A program made the translations under genes and the position numbers. The notes under the pieces were generated by a model, which worked only from the letters and a program-made list of their open reading frames with translations, was not told the DNA's origin and did not search any database. Shown here one piece after another: positions 54,672-63,342 of a stretch of 64,000 bases of DNA. Each line of letters begins with the position of its first letter. Position 1 is the first letter of the stretch. The stretch lies in NCBI GenBank assembly GCA_964596345.1, contig CAZQSZ010000002.1:248001-312000 (forward strand), written 5' to 3'. Source of the DNA: CADEDV01 sp964596345. GTDB lineage: Bacteria > Bacteroidota > Bacteroidia > Chitinophagales > Chitinophagaceae.

Positions 54672-55835
54672 TTAGATTGCTTCTACTGCGATTGTTGCTG
54701 CCATTATTTTAAGATCCGAATCATCCACTTCTTTTTTGGAATCGGCCAGTTTCAGGAAACGTTCATAGAGTTCATCCACCTGGTTACGGTCGAAACTGTA
54801 ACCCAGGTTTTTAAAACGATACGCCAGTGCACTTCTTCCGCTTCTTGCTGTCAATACGATCTTCGATGTGTCAGCACCTACTTCTTCCGGAGCAATGATC
54901 TCGTAGGTCGTTGCTTCTTTCAAAAATCCATCCTGGTGAATACCGGATGAATGAGAGAATGCATTGTCACCCACCACGGCTTTATTTGGTTGTACCAGCA
55001 TCCGCATCGTGTCAGATACAAGGCGGCTCATCGGTAATAATTTCTTCGGATCAATATTCGTATAGAGATTCAGTTCAGGATGTTTACGGATCGTCATCAC
55101 CACTTCTTCGAGGGAAGTGTTGCCGGCCCGTTCACCGATACCATTAATCGTACATTCGATCTGCCGGGCACCGGCAATAGCACCGGCAATGGAATTAGCC
55201 GTGGCTAACCCCAAATCATTATGACAATGGCAGGAAAGAATAGCTTTATCAATATTGGGAACATGATTCATTAAATAAGACATCTTCTCGGCATACTGGT
55301 GCGGCAAACAAAAACCGGTGGTGTCCGGGATGTTTACTACGGTTGCCCCTGCTTTGATCACGGCTTCAGTAAGTTTTGCTAAGAACTCAAGATCGGCACG
55401 GCCGGCATCTTCCGCATAGAATTCCACATCATCCACGTAATTCCTGGCTAGTTTCACGGCAGCGATGGCTCTTGCTAAGATCTCTTCCCGGGTAGAGTTG
55501 AATTTGAATTTAATATGATTATCGGAGGAGCCGATACCGGTATGTATCCTTGGACGTACTGCAGGCTTCAGCGCTTCAGCAGCCACTTCAATATCTTTTT
55601 GCACGGCACGGGTCAGCCCGCAAACCGTAGCGTTTTTAATTATTTTGGCGATCTCGTTCACCGATTCAAAATCACCGGGCGAAGAGATCGGGAAACCGGC
55701 TTCAATGATATCAACACCGAGTTCCTGCAGTTTCAGCGCCAGCCCCAGCTTTTCTTTGGTGTTCAATTTGCAACCGGGCACCTGTTCGCCATCGCGGAGG
55801 GTGGTATCAAAAATGTGGACTTTTCCGTCTGCCAT
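54672..55835 (-). CDS. leuA: 2-Isopropylmalate synthase, short form without regulatory domain
   Basis: This 387-residue TIM-barrel enzyme condenses acetyl-CoA with 2-oxoisovalerate to start leucine synthesis. Motifs are FDTTLRDGEQVPG, EAGFPISSPGD, the metal-binding HCHNDLGLATANS and NGIGERAGNTSLEEVVM, and SHSSGIHQDG. It ends after the linker region (about residue 387) and lacks the roughly 120-residue C-terminal leucine-binding domain of 510-residue enzymes. The related citramalate and homocitrate synthases are less likely given leuCDB next to it. Confidence 0.93.
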   Translation of the reverse strand: MADGKVHIFDTTLRDGEQVPGCKLNTKEKLGLALKLQELGVDIIEAGFPISSPGDFESVNEIAKIIKNATVCGLTRAVQKDIEVAAEALKPAVRPRIHTGIGSSDNHIKFKFNSTREEILARAIAAVKLARNYVDDVEFYAEDAGRADLEFLAKLTEAVIKAGATVVNIPDTTGFCLPHQYAEKMSYLMNHVPNIDKAILSCHCHNDLGLATANSIAGAIAGARQIECTINGIGERAGNTSLEEVVMTIRKHPELNLYTNIDPKKLLPMSRLVSDTMRMLVQPNKAVVGDNAFSHSSGIHQDGFLKEATTYEIIAPEEVGADTSKIVLTARSGRSALAYRFKNLGYSFDRNQVDELYERFLKLADSKKEVDDSDLKIMAATIAVEAI

Positions 55836-55853
55836 AATTAATTGATATATTGG

Positions 55854-55886
55854 TTGTGAGATAAAAATGCAGGGGACTTACTTTTG
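55854..55886 (+). promoter_or_regulatory. Candidate promoter for the 514-residue gene
   Basis: TTG at 55854-55856 and a perfect -7 box TACTTTTG at 55879-55886 are 22 bp apart. The promoter is divergent from leuA. It would leave a leader of about 140 bases. Confidence 0.5.
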
Positions 55887-55889
55887 TAC

Positions 55890-55903
55890 TTGTTCATGAA
55901 CAA
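55890..55903. promoter_or_regulatory. Perfect 14-bp palindrome in the leuA divergent region
   Basis: TTGTTCATGAACAA lies 4 bases after the -7 box of the rightward promoter and about 55 bases upstream of leuA. It could be an operator for either gene. Confidence 0.4.
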
Positions 55904-56034
55904 ACCTGCCCGTCTAAATTACCGGCAATAAGGGGGGAGGGGAAATCAAAATAGGGGAGAATTTACAGCCCGTAAGGCAGCTGAAATTCGCTGAAACCCT
56001 TTACTGGTAAGGATTTTAAATTTTTGGAATTACG

Positions 56035-57579
56035 ATGGCCAACCGTTCAACTGATGCCCTGTTTCAACTGGTAAAATCGCTGGAAAAGAGTGAAAAACGC
56101 AATTTCAAGCTCTTTGTCAAGCGAAACTCCGCTACGGATGACCTGAAGACCATCCAGCTCTTTGATGCCCTGGATAAAATGACGGAGTATGATGAGAAGC
56201 AATTGCTGAAAAAAGCCAGTGGTATCAAGAAACAGCAACTGTCCAACAGCAAGGCCCATTTATACAAACAGATCCTTGCCAGCCTGCGGCTGATCCGCGA
56301 AGAGAACAATATCGATATCCAGTTGCACGAGCAGATGGACCATGCCCGCATCTTATTTAATAAAGGGCTCTACCTGCAAACCCTGAAGATCCTGGAGAAA
56401 CTAAAAGAGACAGCTAAGGCCTATCACCAGTTGACTTACCTGCAGCAAGCCCTGTTCTTTGAAAAAAAGATCGAGGCTTTATACATCACCCGCAGTATGC
56501 AGAACCGGGCTGATCAGTTAACCGCGGAATCCAATGCGGTGCATGAACAACTAACCGTGGTGAACCAGTTGTCCAATCTTTCGTTGCAGCTCTATAGCTG
56601 GTATATTCAGAACGGCCATGCCCGTAATGAAAAAGATGTAAAACAGGTGCAGCAGTTTTTTGATAAACACCTGCCGGCAGCAACAGGACACCTGAAAGGC
56701 TTCTATGAAAAAATGTATCTCTACCAGAGTTATTGCTGGTCAGCCTTTATCCGCCAGGATTTTTTACAATACTACCGCTATTCACAAAAATGGGTTAACC
56801 TGTTTGAAGAACATCCCGGAATGCTGCAAACAGAAACGGCCATTTATATCAAAGGCATGCACAATTTGATGAGTGCTTACTTTGACCTGCTTAACCACAA
56901 GAAACTGGCCGAAGCCATCAAACAATTTGAACGGTTTACTTCAAGTAAACTGGTGGCGCAGAATGAGAACAACCGCATCTTAGCCTATCAATATTTATAT
57001 ACCGCCCGTATCAACCTGTATTTTTTGCAGGGCACTTTCACCAAGGGGTTACGATTAGTTCCTTTCCTGGAAGAAATGCTGAAAGAATACGGCCCTTACC
57101 TGGATACACACCGGGTGCTGGTATTCTATTATAAAATAGCGAGTTTGTATTTCGGCAGTGGCGATAATGAGAAAGCGATTGATTACCTCAACCGTATCAT
57201 TCACCAGAAAGGCGACCTGCGTACCGACCTGCAATGTTATGCCCGTTTATTGCATTTGATCGCCCATTATGAACTCGGCAATTTTGACCTGCTTGAATAC
57301 CTGATCAAATCCGTGTACCGTTACATGGCCAGGATGGAAAACCTGAGTAAGGTGGAAGAAGAAATGTTCGACTTTCTGCGCCGTTCATTCCATGTTGGTG
57401 CACATGCATTGAAACCGGAGTTTGAAAAATTATTGGGTAAACTTAAAAAATACGAAGGCAACCCGCTGGAAAGCCGTGCCTTTGTATATCTCGATGTGAT
57501 CTCCTGGCTCGAAAGCAAGATCAGCGGGGTGAATGTGCAGGATGTGATCCGGGAGAAATTTTTGAAGGGAAGCAGATAG
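56035..57579 (+). CDS. Uncharacterised large all-helical cytosolic protein
   Basis: This 514-residue protein has no signal peptide or membrane segment. It is rich in Leu, Gln, Lys and Tyr and reads as continuous helices. The N-terminal block (ALFQLVKSLEKSEKRNFKLFVKR) is followed by TPR-like helical pairs (YYKIASLYFGSGDNEKAIDYLNRIIHQKG). Similar hypothetical proteins are common in Bacteroidota. A scaffold role is plausible; nothing points to an enzyme. Confidence 0.75.
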   Translation: MANRSTDALFQLVKSLEKSEKRNFKLFVKRNSATDDLKTIQLFDALDKMTEYDEKQLLKKASGIKKQQLSNSKAHLYKQILASLRLIREENNIDIQLHEQMDHARILFNKGLYLQTLKILEKLKETAKAYHQLTYLQQALFFEKKIEALYITRSMQNRADQLTAESNAVHEQLTVVNQLSNLSLQLYSWYIQNGHARNEKDVKQVQQFFDKHLPAATGHLKGFYEKMYLYQSYCWSAFIRQDFLQYYRYSQKWVNLFEEHPGMLQTETAIYIKGMHNLMSAYFDLLNHKKLAEAIKQFERFTSSKLVAQNENNRILAYQYLYTARINLYFLQGTFTKGLRLVPFLEEMLKEYGPYLDTHRVLVFYYKIASLYFGSGDNEKAIDYLNRIIHQKGDLRTDLQCYARLLHLIAHYELGNFDLLEYLIKSVYRYMARMENLSKVEEEMFDFLRRSFHVGAHALKPEFEKLLGKLKKYEGNPLESRAFVYLDVISWLESKISGVNVQDVIREKFLKGSR

Positions 57580-57750
57580 TGGTTGGTGCTTTGGAATTAG
57601 TAGTTTGTAATTAGGGTGCTCCCTTAAACAGGTTAGTTCTTTTTTCTTCAAGGTGATTTCGTGAATCATCTGCTCGGTCCTTAAAATACCCATCACATGG
57701 TATTGCAAAGCCCCGGCGGCTCATTACTTTTAAGGCAAACTTGTAGTACT

Positions 57751-58890
57751 ATGCTTCCATCAATAAAGAAAATGACGTTTGTAATTGCAACTTATTGCTT
57801 TGCATCCGTTGCTGTTGCCCAAACCACTGCTGTGGAATGGTACAATAAAGGCCAGGAATTTTTTGATAAAAAGAAATACGAAGATGCTCTGCTGGCTTTT
57901 GATAAAGCTGCCGGTTTGAATGCACAGTACGATGCCGCTTTTTACAAAGCCGGCTGGTGTTATAATGATTTAGAAGAATATGACAAAGCGGTTGACCGCC
58001 TGCAGAAAGCAGTTGCCATCAATAAAAATCATGCAGAAGCCTGGCAGGAGCTGGGCTATGCGTATAAAAAACAAGGTAAATATCCCGAAGCACTAAACAG
58101 TCTTGAGAAGGCCATTGCCGCAAGGCCCTCCTATGCGCTGGCCTACCGGCAAAAAGGGGATGTATACCAAAATATGAAGCGCTATCCTGAAGCCATTGAT
58201 GCCTATAAAAAATGTGTGGAGAAAGATAGCAGGAATGAGCCTGCCTGTTATAACCTCGGCTATATCTGCAATGCAACAGAGGATTATACCAATGCGTTGT
58301 ACTGGCTCGGCAAGGCAGTGAAACTTGAGGAAAAAACATCTACCTACAACGAGATCGGCTTTGCTTACTACAAGCAAAAAATGAATGACTCGTCAATAGC
58401 GGCTTACCGGAATGCGTTACGGATAACACCTGAAAACGGAACCGCCTACAAAGGTATTGGTGATGTGTACCGAAGGAACTATAGCCCGGCCCGGGTGGAG
58501 GACGCTATTGAAAGTTATAAAAAAGCCGTTCAATATAACCCCAAGAGTTCAGGCTCCTGGTTTGGATTGGGCTGGTGCTATAACGAAAAAAGCCAGTACA
58601 GTGAAGCCATTCCGATGCTTACCAAATCACTGGAGCTGGATAATAAGCTAACAGCTGCGTATACCGAATTGGGCTATGCACAATACATGACCGGCAAAAA
58701 CACGGATGCCCTGGCTACTTTCAGGAAAGGGATCAGCCTCGACAATAAGAATGTCCTGTGCCGGTATTACAGCGGCCTGGTCTATGTGCAGCTGAAGGAC
58801 AAGATCAATGCCAGCAGTATGTACGATGAACTAAAACCGATTGACAGTAAACTGGCAGATAAGCTGCTGGTTAAGATCAATGCGCTGTAG
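57751..58890 (+). CDS. Exported TPR-repeat protein
   Basis: The protein has 379 residues from the ATG at 57751, which gives a proper signal peptide ending SVAVAQ. A longer in-frame start at 57697 adds 18 residues that would spoil it. Nine or so TPR units follow (FFDKKKYEDALLAFDKAAGLN, ELGYAYKKQGKYPEALNSLEKA, GLGWCYNEKSQYSEAIPML). It likely mediates protein contacts in the periplasm. No partner is evident. Confidence 0.8.
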   Translation: MLPSIKKMTFVIATYCFASVAVAQTTAVEWYNKGQEFFDKKKYEDALLAFDKAAGLNAQYDAAFYKAGWCYNDLEEYDKAVDRLQKAVAINKNHAEAWQELGYAYKKQGKYPEALNSLEKAIAARPSYALAYRQKGDVYQNMKRYPEAIDAYKKCVEKDSRNEPACYNLGYICNATEDYTNALYWLGKAVKLEEKTSTYNEIGFAYYKQKMNDSSIAAYRNALRITPENGTAYKGIGDVYRRNYSPARVEDAIESYKKAVQYNPKSSGSWFGLGWCYNEKSQYSEAIPMLTKSLELDNKLTAAYTELGYAQYMTGKNTDALATFRKGISLDNKNVLCRYYSGLVYVQLKDKINASSMYDELKPIDSKLADKLLVKINAL

Positions 58891-59035
58891 TTATAGCCGT
58901 TAGATGTAAGGCCGGAGACCACTTTCGATGAAAAATACCTTGTAAATCGCAGTGAACCGTAAATAATAGATAAGTTTCATTATTCTTGCTTTTACAACCT
59001 GCCCTTTTGAAGAAACGATCAAAACAATAAATTCT

Positions 59036-60970
59036 ATGCGGTTCCTTATTTCGTTCTTCACCCTCGTTTTCCTCGGATCTTTTAATTCAGATGACTATCA
59101 CTTTGAGCCAAAGGACAAAACGAAGTATTATTTTACAAATACAGCGTATAACTTTTTTGCGTTGACACCCGAAACAAAGATCGAACTGACAAAGGAGGAA
59201 AGAAAGCTGATGCTTAAAACGACCGGCCTTAGCAATGCGGATATAGACTATGTGCTGGAAAGGTGTCAGAAAAAATTTCAACCGGAGTACTACAGGCGAA
59301 GTGAGAAGTTTATCATGTACCGGATATATTCATTCAATTGTGAACAGCTCATAAAAATTAATGGCAGCGGTTCTCAATGGACAACCTATGCGTTACTCTA
59401 TATAAAAACGGCAGACAATAAACATATGCCTCCTGCAATGCTTTCCATTGGTGAGGACGGTTTTTTCCTGCTGGTGGATAACCGTGAAGTATCGACCACT
59501 CCGGTGCCTGGTGTTGTATTCAAGCCTGCCACTAATGAAGCAGGAACCAAATTTGTTTTTGGATTTGGCTATCATACCAATAACAAAGATTCTGTTGTGG
59601 TTACAAGGGTGCAGGGAAATGGACCGGCTTATGCAGGCGGTTTGCGGGTAAATGATTTGATTTTATCGGTGAATGCTGTTACTGTACCAGGCAAAAACCT
59701 TAAGCAGATCGGGGATATCCTGGCGGAAGCTGACTACCGCGGAAACCAGTTCCTGGTAAAAAGAAACGGCAGCCTCCTTACTTTAAGTATCGACAGAGAT
59801 GATTATACAAAGTTTGAGTTTTTCTGTAAAGGAAACTGTGATGCGGGGGAATGCGAAGTTGAATCTGTAAAAGGATTCACCATAAAGGGTGAGTGTAAGA
59901 ATGGTAAAATGAACGGCAATGCTATAATGACAAATTTAGACGGCAGGGTATTTTACGTTGGCAATGTAAAAGATAACCAGATTACCGGGACAGGCAAATA
60001 TCTCTACGAGAATAAAGATATTTACGAAGGAGAGTTTTTAGATGGCTATCGGAATGGGATGGGTACTTACTTTTTTGCTGATGGCAAAATAAGTGTCGGG
60101 TTCTGGCAAAGGGACCGGTATTTTATTGACTCCTTTGTAACCGGTTTCCCGTTAGACCGGTTTACAAGGGCAAGTAAAAAGGCATATTTATATGACATTC
60201 AAAAGGACTTTACGTACAAAGTGCCGCCCATCCTGAAAACGGAGTTACAGAAACTGAAAGACAAATATGATATGTCTGATCACGAGATCAACAAGCTGAT
60301 TTCCCTGTGTGATTTTAAATACAAACCGGAAAACCTGAACACTCCTTCAAAAGTAAGAGCCGTCATTAATAAGTACCAGGGCAGGAATGAGTATGATACA
60401 GAAATGCTGACAACACTGGAGGGATTGGATGGTCAGCAATATACGATTGTCCGGGTAACGTATTATGGATCGGGTTTGCCTGAAGAAATGCGACCCGGAT
60501 ATTTGAACCAACTATTTTTCTGTATTCCAAGTTCTGAAGTGAGATATATCTATTTCAGTACTTATTATAATATGAAACTGGAAGAAGCAGAGGCAGCGGC
60601 AAGAAAGGCCCGTGAGCAGGCTGAGTATGATCGTGACGCTGCCAAGTACGAAGCTTTAAAAAATACAACCGGTATCAAACTGGCGTTGAATGAGAAGATA
60701 TGTTCAACCTGCGAAGGATATGGCCGCCATTCAACCAAATGCTCTATGTGCAATGACACCCGGTTTATTAATACTTCAAATCCAGACTGGTCTTTCACCA
60801 GTTCAAAGACCGGGCTTCAGTATACCAGTTCAACGGCAACACCCACAAAATCGTATTGCCCGCAGTGCATGGGTGGCGTGGTCACCACTATTGGTTACAT
60901 GAAACGAATACAGCAACTGGCAAACAATGCATGTGTTCAATGTAAAGGGACAGGAAAGGTGAAGCGGTAG
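59036..60970 (+). CDS. Exported PDZ-MORN protein with DnaJ-like zinc cluster
   Basis: This 644-residue protein has an N-terminal hydrophobic signal (about 1-17). Then come an alpha/beta region (about 40-160), a PDZ domain (about 185-260: VVVTRVQGNGPAYAGGLRVNDLILSV), MORN-like repeats (about 288-360: YEGEFLDGYRNGMGTYFFADGK), a second helical region (about 395-520), a charged coiled coil (about 521-540), and four CxxC motifs (about 556-643: CSTCEGYG, CSMC, CPQCMGG, CVQCKGTG). The CxxCxGxG pattern copies the DnaJ zinc domain. I do not know this combination; function is unknown. Confidence 0.75.
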   Translation: MRFLISFFTLVFLGSFNSDDYHFEPKDKTKYYFTNTAYNFFALTPETKIELTKEERKLMLKTTGLSNADIDYVLERCQKKFQPEYYRRSEKFIMYRIYSFNCEQLIKINGSGSQWTTYALLYIKTADNKHMPPAMLSIGEDGFFLLVDNREVSTTPVPGVVFKPATNEAGTKFVFGFGYHTNNKDSVVVTRVQGNGPAYAGGLRVNDLILSVNAVTVPGKNLKQIGDILAEADYRGNQFLVKRNGSLLTLSIDRDDYTKFEFFCKGNCDAGECEVESVKGFTIKGECKNGKMNGNAIMTNLDGRVFYVGNVKDNQITGTGKYLYENKDIYEGEFLDGYRNGMGTYFFADGKISVGFWQRDRYFIDSFVTGFPLDRFTRASKKAYLYDIQKDFTYKVPPILKTELQKLKDKYDMSDHEINKLISLCDFKYKPENLNTPSKVRAVINKYQGRNEYDTEMLTTLEGLDGQQYTIVRVTYYGSGLPEEMRPGYLNQLFFCIPSSEVRYIYFSTYYNMKLEEAEAAARKAREQAEYDRDAAKYEALKNTTGIKLALNEKICSTCEGYGRHSTKCSMCNDTRFINTSNPDWSFTSSKTGLQYTSSTATPTKSYCPQCMGGVVTTIGYMKRIQQLANNACVQCKGTGKVKR

Positions 60971-61019
60971 GCAATCGCCGGTCTTTTGACGGTATTCATC
61001 AACAAAATGTTAACGCAAT

Positions 61020-61063
61020 TCAGCAGGCGGTTTTTACAATTCATCCGCTTGCTGATTTTTTTT
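61020..61063 (+). terminator. Intrinsic terminator
   Basis: An 11-bp stem with one G-U pair (TCAGCAGGCGG with CCGCTTGCTGA) and a 14-base loop is followed by eight T. It ends the PDZ-MORN gene. Confidence 0.85.
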
Positions 61064-61117
61064 CAGGGCTGCGGCAGGTTCTTTTGTGGTATTAAATCAA
61101 ACCTGAAAAGAATTGTT

Positions 61118-61918
61118 ATGCAAAAAACCTTATTCATCCCGCTGCGTTTTGCAGCAATAGCCCTCTTTGGCCTTGTTGCCTTTTCTTCCTGCCAGAAGGA
61201 AACCAACACCGGCAACCCGCCGCCACCGGCTGCCACCAAGATCAAAGAATTCAAGAATGGCGATGAGTTCATCCGCTTTACCTACAATGCAGATGGCAGC
61301 ATCCAGAAAGCCACGGTAAAAAGCGAGTTGAACACTGCCGGTGCCATCGTTGACTTTACAGTGAGCTATGATGCACAAAAAAGGATCAGCGAAGTAAACA
61401 GTACCACCGGTGAAAAGATCGTTCCGGTGTATGAAAACAATGTGATGAAACGGGCCGATGTATTCGACGGACCGGTGCGGACCAGCTATACCAATTATAC
61501 CTGGGAAGCCGGTTTGCTGAAACGGGTTACTATTTACCTGAACCAGGGTGCCGATTTTGAACCCCTGCTGGAATTTGATTTCACGAACAATGCTGCCGGC
61601 AATCCTGTCAAGACCATTGTGATGATGAATATGGGAGTGCCCAATACACTGAACCGTGCCGGGCATGTGGATATACAATTTGATACAAAGCCCAATCCTT
61701 TGTATGAGCACCGCAATTTCCTGGCCCTGCTCTGGCAGCCTGCTGCTAAAAACAACCCGGTGAAGGAAGAACATTTTGCAGCCAACTTCACCCTGGAAGA
61801 TGTATATAATTATGCCTACACCTATAAAGCCAATGGCTTACCGGAAAAGGCAAACGTTACCATTAGTTCTCCCGGCCAGCCAGAGACTACTTCGGCATTG
61901 AATTTTGTGTACCAGTAA
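61118..61918 (+). CDS. Uncharacterised beta-rich lipoprotein
   Basis: The protein has 266 residues from the ATG at 61118, which directly precedes a lipoprotein signal with lipobox FSSC (about Cys25). An earlier in-frame ATG at 60986 runs through the preceding terminator and is rejected. The rest has repeated short strand pairs with Tyr/Asp (FIRFTYNADGSIQKATV, FTVSYDAQKRISEVNS, YAYTYKANGLPEKANV), like YD-repeat or DUF4595-type proteins. Function is unknown. Confidence 0.72.
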   Translation: MQKTLFIPLRFAAIALFGLVAFSSCQKETNTGNPPPPAATKIKEFKNGDEFIRFTYNADGSIQKATVKSELNTAGAIVDFTVSYDAQKRISEVNSTTGEKIVPVYENNVMKRADVFDGPVRTSYTNYTWEAGLLKRVTIYLNQGADFEPLLEFDFTNNAAGNPVKTIVMMNMGVPNTLNRAGHVDIQFDTKPNPLYEHRNFLALLWQPAAKNNPVKEEHFAANFTLEDVYNYAYTYKANGLPEKANVTISSPGQPETTSALNFVYQ

Positions 61919-61940
61919 ACAGTCCTTTTCAATATACAAG

Positions 61941-61975
61941 AGCCATCCCCGTAAGGATGGCTTTGTTATTTTTTT
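61941..61975. terminator. Terminator between convergent lipoprotein genes
   Basis: The 8-bp stem AGCCATCC with GGATGGCT and a 6-base loop is followed by TTGTTATTTTTTT on the plus strand. It overlaps the 3' end of the minus-strand gene. Confidence 0.8.
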
Positions 61976-62406
61976 CTTTTCAGTCCGGCAATAACCTTAT
62001 AATTATCTGTATTATTTCCATACCTATAGAACAGTAAGATTGTTTGTTGAGGGAGCTGTATCTCATTATAGTTTAAAAGGCTACAAGTTATCTTGTCAAT
62101 TTGCTGTTGGTTTTCAATTCCAAAAATATCAACTATTAAAGAATCATCCGACCAACGGTTATAAAATACTTCAAACTCAGAAGAACCTCTGGTAACCTTT
62201 ATAATAAGTTCGGAAATATTTTCAAGTTGATTGTGCTCTTCTCCCGTATGATTTTTAAGCCGGTTTGGTGCAAGTCTGCTGATTTCATTTTCTGTCAATA
62301 AACCGGCACAAGTGGTTATTGAATTATTTTTTGCTGCAGATTTGCAACTGAATATCAAAACTGATAGATATATCAATAATAGACAAAAGCGATTATTTTT
62401 TATCAT
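61966..62406 (-). CDS. Small uncharacterised lipoprotein
   Basis: This 146-residue protein has lipobox IFSC (about Cys21) followed by KSAAK. It contains two further Cys residues (TTCAGLL, ITCSLL) that may form a disulfide. The Ser/Asn-rich sequence shows no family I recognise. It lies 17 bases downstream of the transposase and could be cotranscribed. Confidence 0.6.
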   Translation of the reverse strand: MIKNNRFCLLLIYLSVLIFSCKSAAKNNSITTCAGLLTENEISRLAPNRLKNHTGEEHNQLENISELIIKVTRGSSEFEVFYNRWSDDSLIVDIFGIENQQQIDKITCSLLNYNEIQLPQQTILLFYRYGNNTDNYKVIAGLKRKK

Positions 62407-62423
62407 TGTTTTGTTTGTGCTCT

Positions 62424-62885
62424 TTATACAGGGTCTTTAAAAATATATTGTTCTTCATAAGGGATTTCAAACGCAGTTAGAAACTGGCGGTATTCTTCCA
62501 AAAATCTTTGCTTTCTATGATGTGTTTCCTGGGTTTGTATGTACCTGATCACATCAGGTAAATCCTTTTTACTATACGAAAAGGCTCCAAACCCTTCCTG
62601 CCAGGCAAAAGCTACCTGGCAAAATTGCTTTTCTTTGATCCATTTACTGGTTTCCGTTTTTACATTTTGTACCAAGGCCGAAAGAGCCTGTATTGGCCGC
62701 AACCCAATGAGAATATGGATATGATCCGGCATACTGTTTACCTGCAATAACTTGTGCCCGTTGTTTTGTATGATACCTGTTATGTATTTATGCAGTTCAT
62801 CTTTCCAGGAAGAATGAATGAGAGCTGCCCGGTGTTTGACAGCAAAAACCAATTGAACATGCAGCTGTGTATAGGTGTTCGCCAT
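62424..62885 (-). CDS. REP-associated tyrosine transposase (Y1/HUH family)
   Basis: The protein is 152 residues from MANTYTQLHVQLVFAVKHR at 62885; an upstream ATG adding 11 residues is less likely. The HUH motif is in SMPDHIHILIG. The catalytic Tyr is in DVIRYIQTQETHH, preceded by the family block GFGAFSYSKKDL. These enzymes nick single-stranded DNA at REP hairpins. A pair of REP-like units lies immediately upstream. It has no IS ends or accessory tnpB, so it is probably a domesticated single-copy gene. Confidence 0.88.
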   Translation of the reverse strand: MANTYTQLHVQLVFAVKHRAALIHSSWKDELHKYITGIIQNNGHKLLQVNSMPDHIHILIGLRPIQALSALVQNVKTETSKWIKEKQFCQVAFAWQEGFGAFSYSKKDLPDVIRYIQTQETHHRKQRFLEEYRQFLTAFEIPYEEQYIFKDPV

Positions 62886-62928
62886 GCTGATGGGATAAGG
62901 TAAATAAATATACAAAAGATATTATTCC

Positions 62929-62997
62929 GTGTTCCGGAGGAACACACTACTGGTAGAAAATTTCATAATGCGGGTTCGTGGCGTCCCGGAGGGACGC
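62929..62997 (+). repeat. REP-like unit A (two hairpins with a GGTAGAAAA box)
   Basis: Hairpin GTGTTCC-GGA-GGAACAC at 62929-62945 is followed by GGTAGAAAA at 62952 and hairpin GCGTCCC-GGA-GGGACGC at 62981-62997. Arms are 7 bases and loops 3 bases. It lies 44 bases upstream of the transposase start. Confidence 0.75.
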
Positions 62998-63024
62998 TTT
63001 GTGATTTTATCACCATTGCACAAA

Positions 63025-63089
63025 CCGTTCCGCTGGAACGGAGACGTTTTGATTTTGATATTCTACCGGGAAGATGTCCCTACGGGACA
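63025..63089 (-). repeat. REP-like unit B, inverted relative to unit A
   Basis: Read on the minus strand: hairpin TGTCCC-GTA-GGGACA (63089-63075), then GGTAGAA (63067-63061), then hairpin CCGTTCC-AGC-GGAACGG (63041-63025). Spacings match unit A within 1-2 bases. The two units form a head-to-head pair like a BIME. Confidence 0.75.
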
Positions 63090-63092
63090 GAA

Positions 63093-63290
63093 GGAAGTTT
63101 TCGACGCTAGCTGAGTAGCGATCTGAACGATGAAGTGAGTGACACAACAGACGATGCTATCAGCACTACAGCCGGGTTAATCAAAATTCCAAATGCTTCC
63201 TTCGTCGGCATGACAAGACCCGGTTGGGAAGGCAGCCTTGCTGTGTATAACTGCTGCAAAATTCCTTCCGGCAAATCCCTGATTCTGCCC
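63093..63290. other. Gap without a gene between the REP pair and carA
   Basis: No convincing coding frame is present. A segment around 63200-63222 (CTTCCTTCGTCGGCATGACA) resembles common dispersed intergenic repeats, but only one copy is in the window. The rest shows nothing recognisable. Confidence 0.4.
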
Positions 63291-63298
63291 TACATTTG
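63291..63298 (+). promoter_or_regulatory. -7 promoter element for carA
   Basis: TACATTTG is a perfect TAnnTTTG match, 45 bases before the carA ATG. No good -33 element is seen. Confidence 0.5.
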
Positions 63299-63342
63299 CG
63301 CAATTTGTTTTACCCGCCCCCCAGGGGGATTAAAAAAAAATA

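Noticed and set aside
57697..57750. Longer start for the TPR gene at 57751
   Set aside because: It would place 18 polar residues before an otherwise normal signal peptide.
60986..61117. Longer start for the lipoprotein gene at 61118
   Set aside because: The extension crosses a strong terminator and would bury the lipoprotein signal.
62929..63089. CRISPR array
   Set aside because: Short palindromes of differing sequence without identical direct repeats or spacers, and no cas genes; they fit REP elements.
62929..63114. Open frame across the REP pair
   Set aside because: It simply reads through hairpins of the repeat units; composition is not protein-like.
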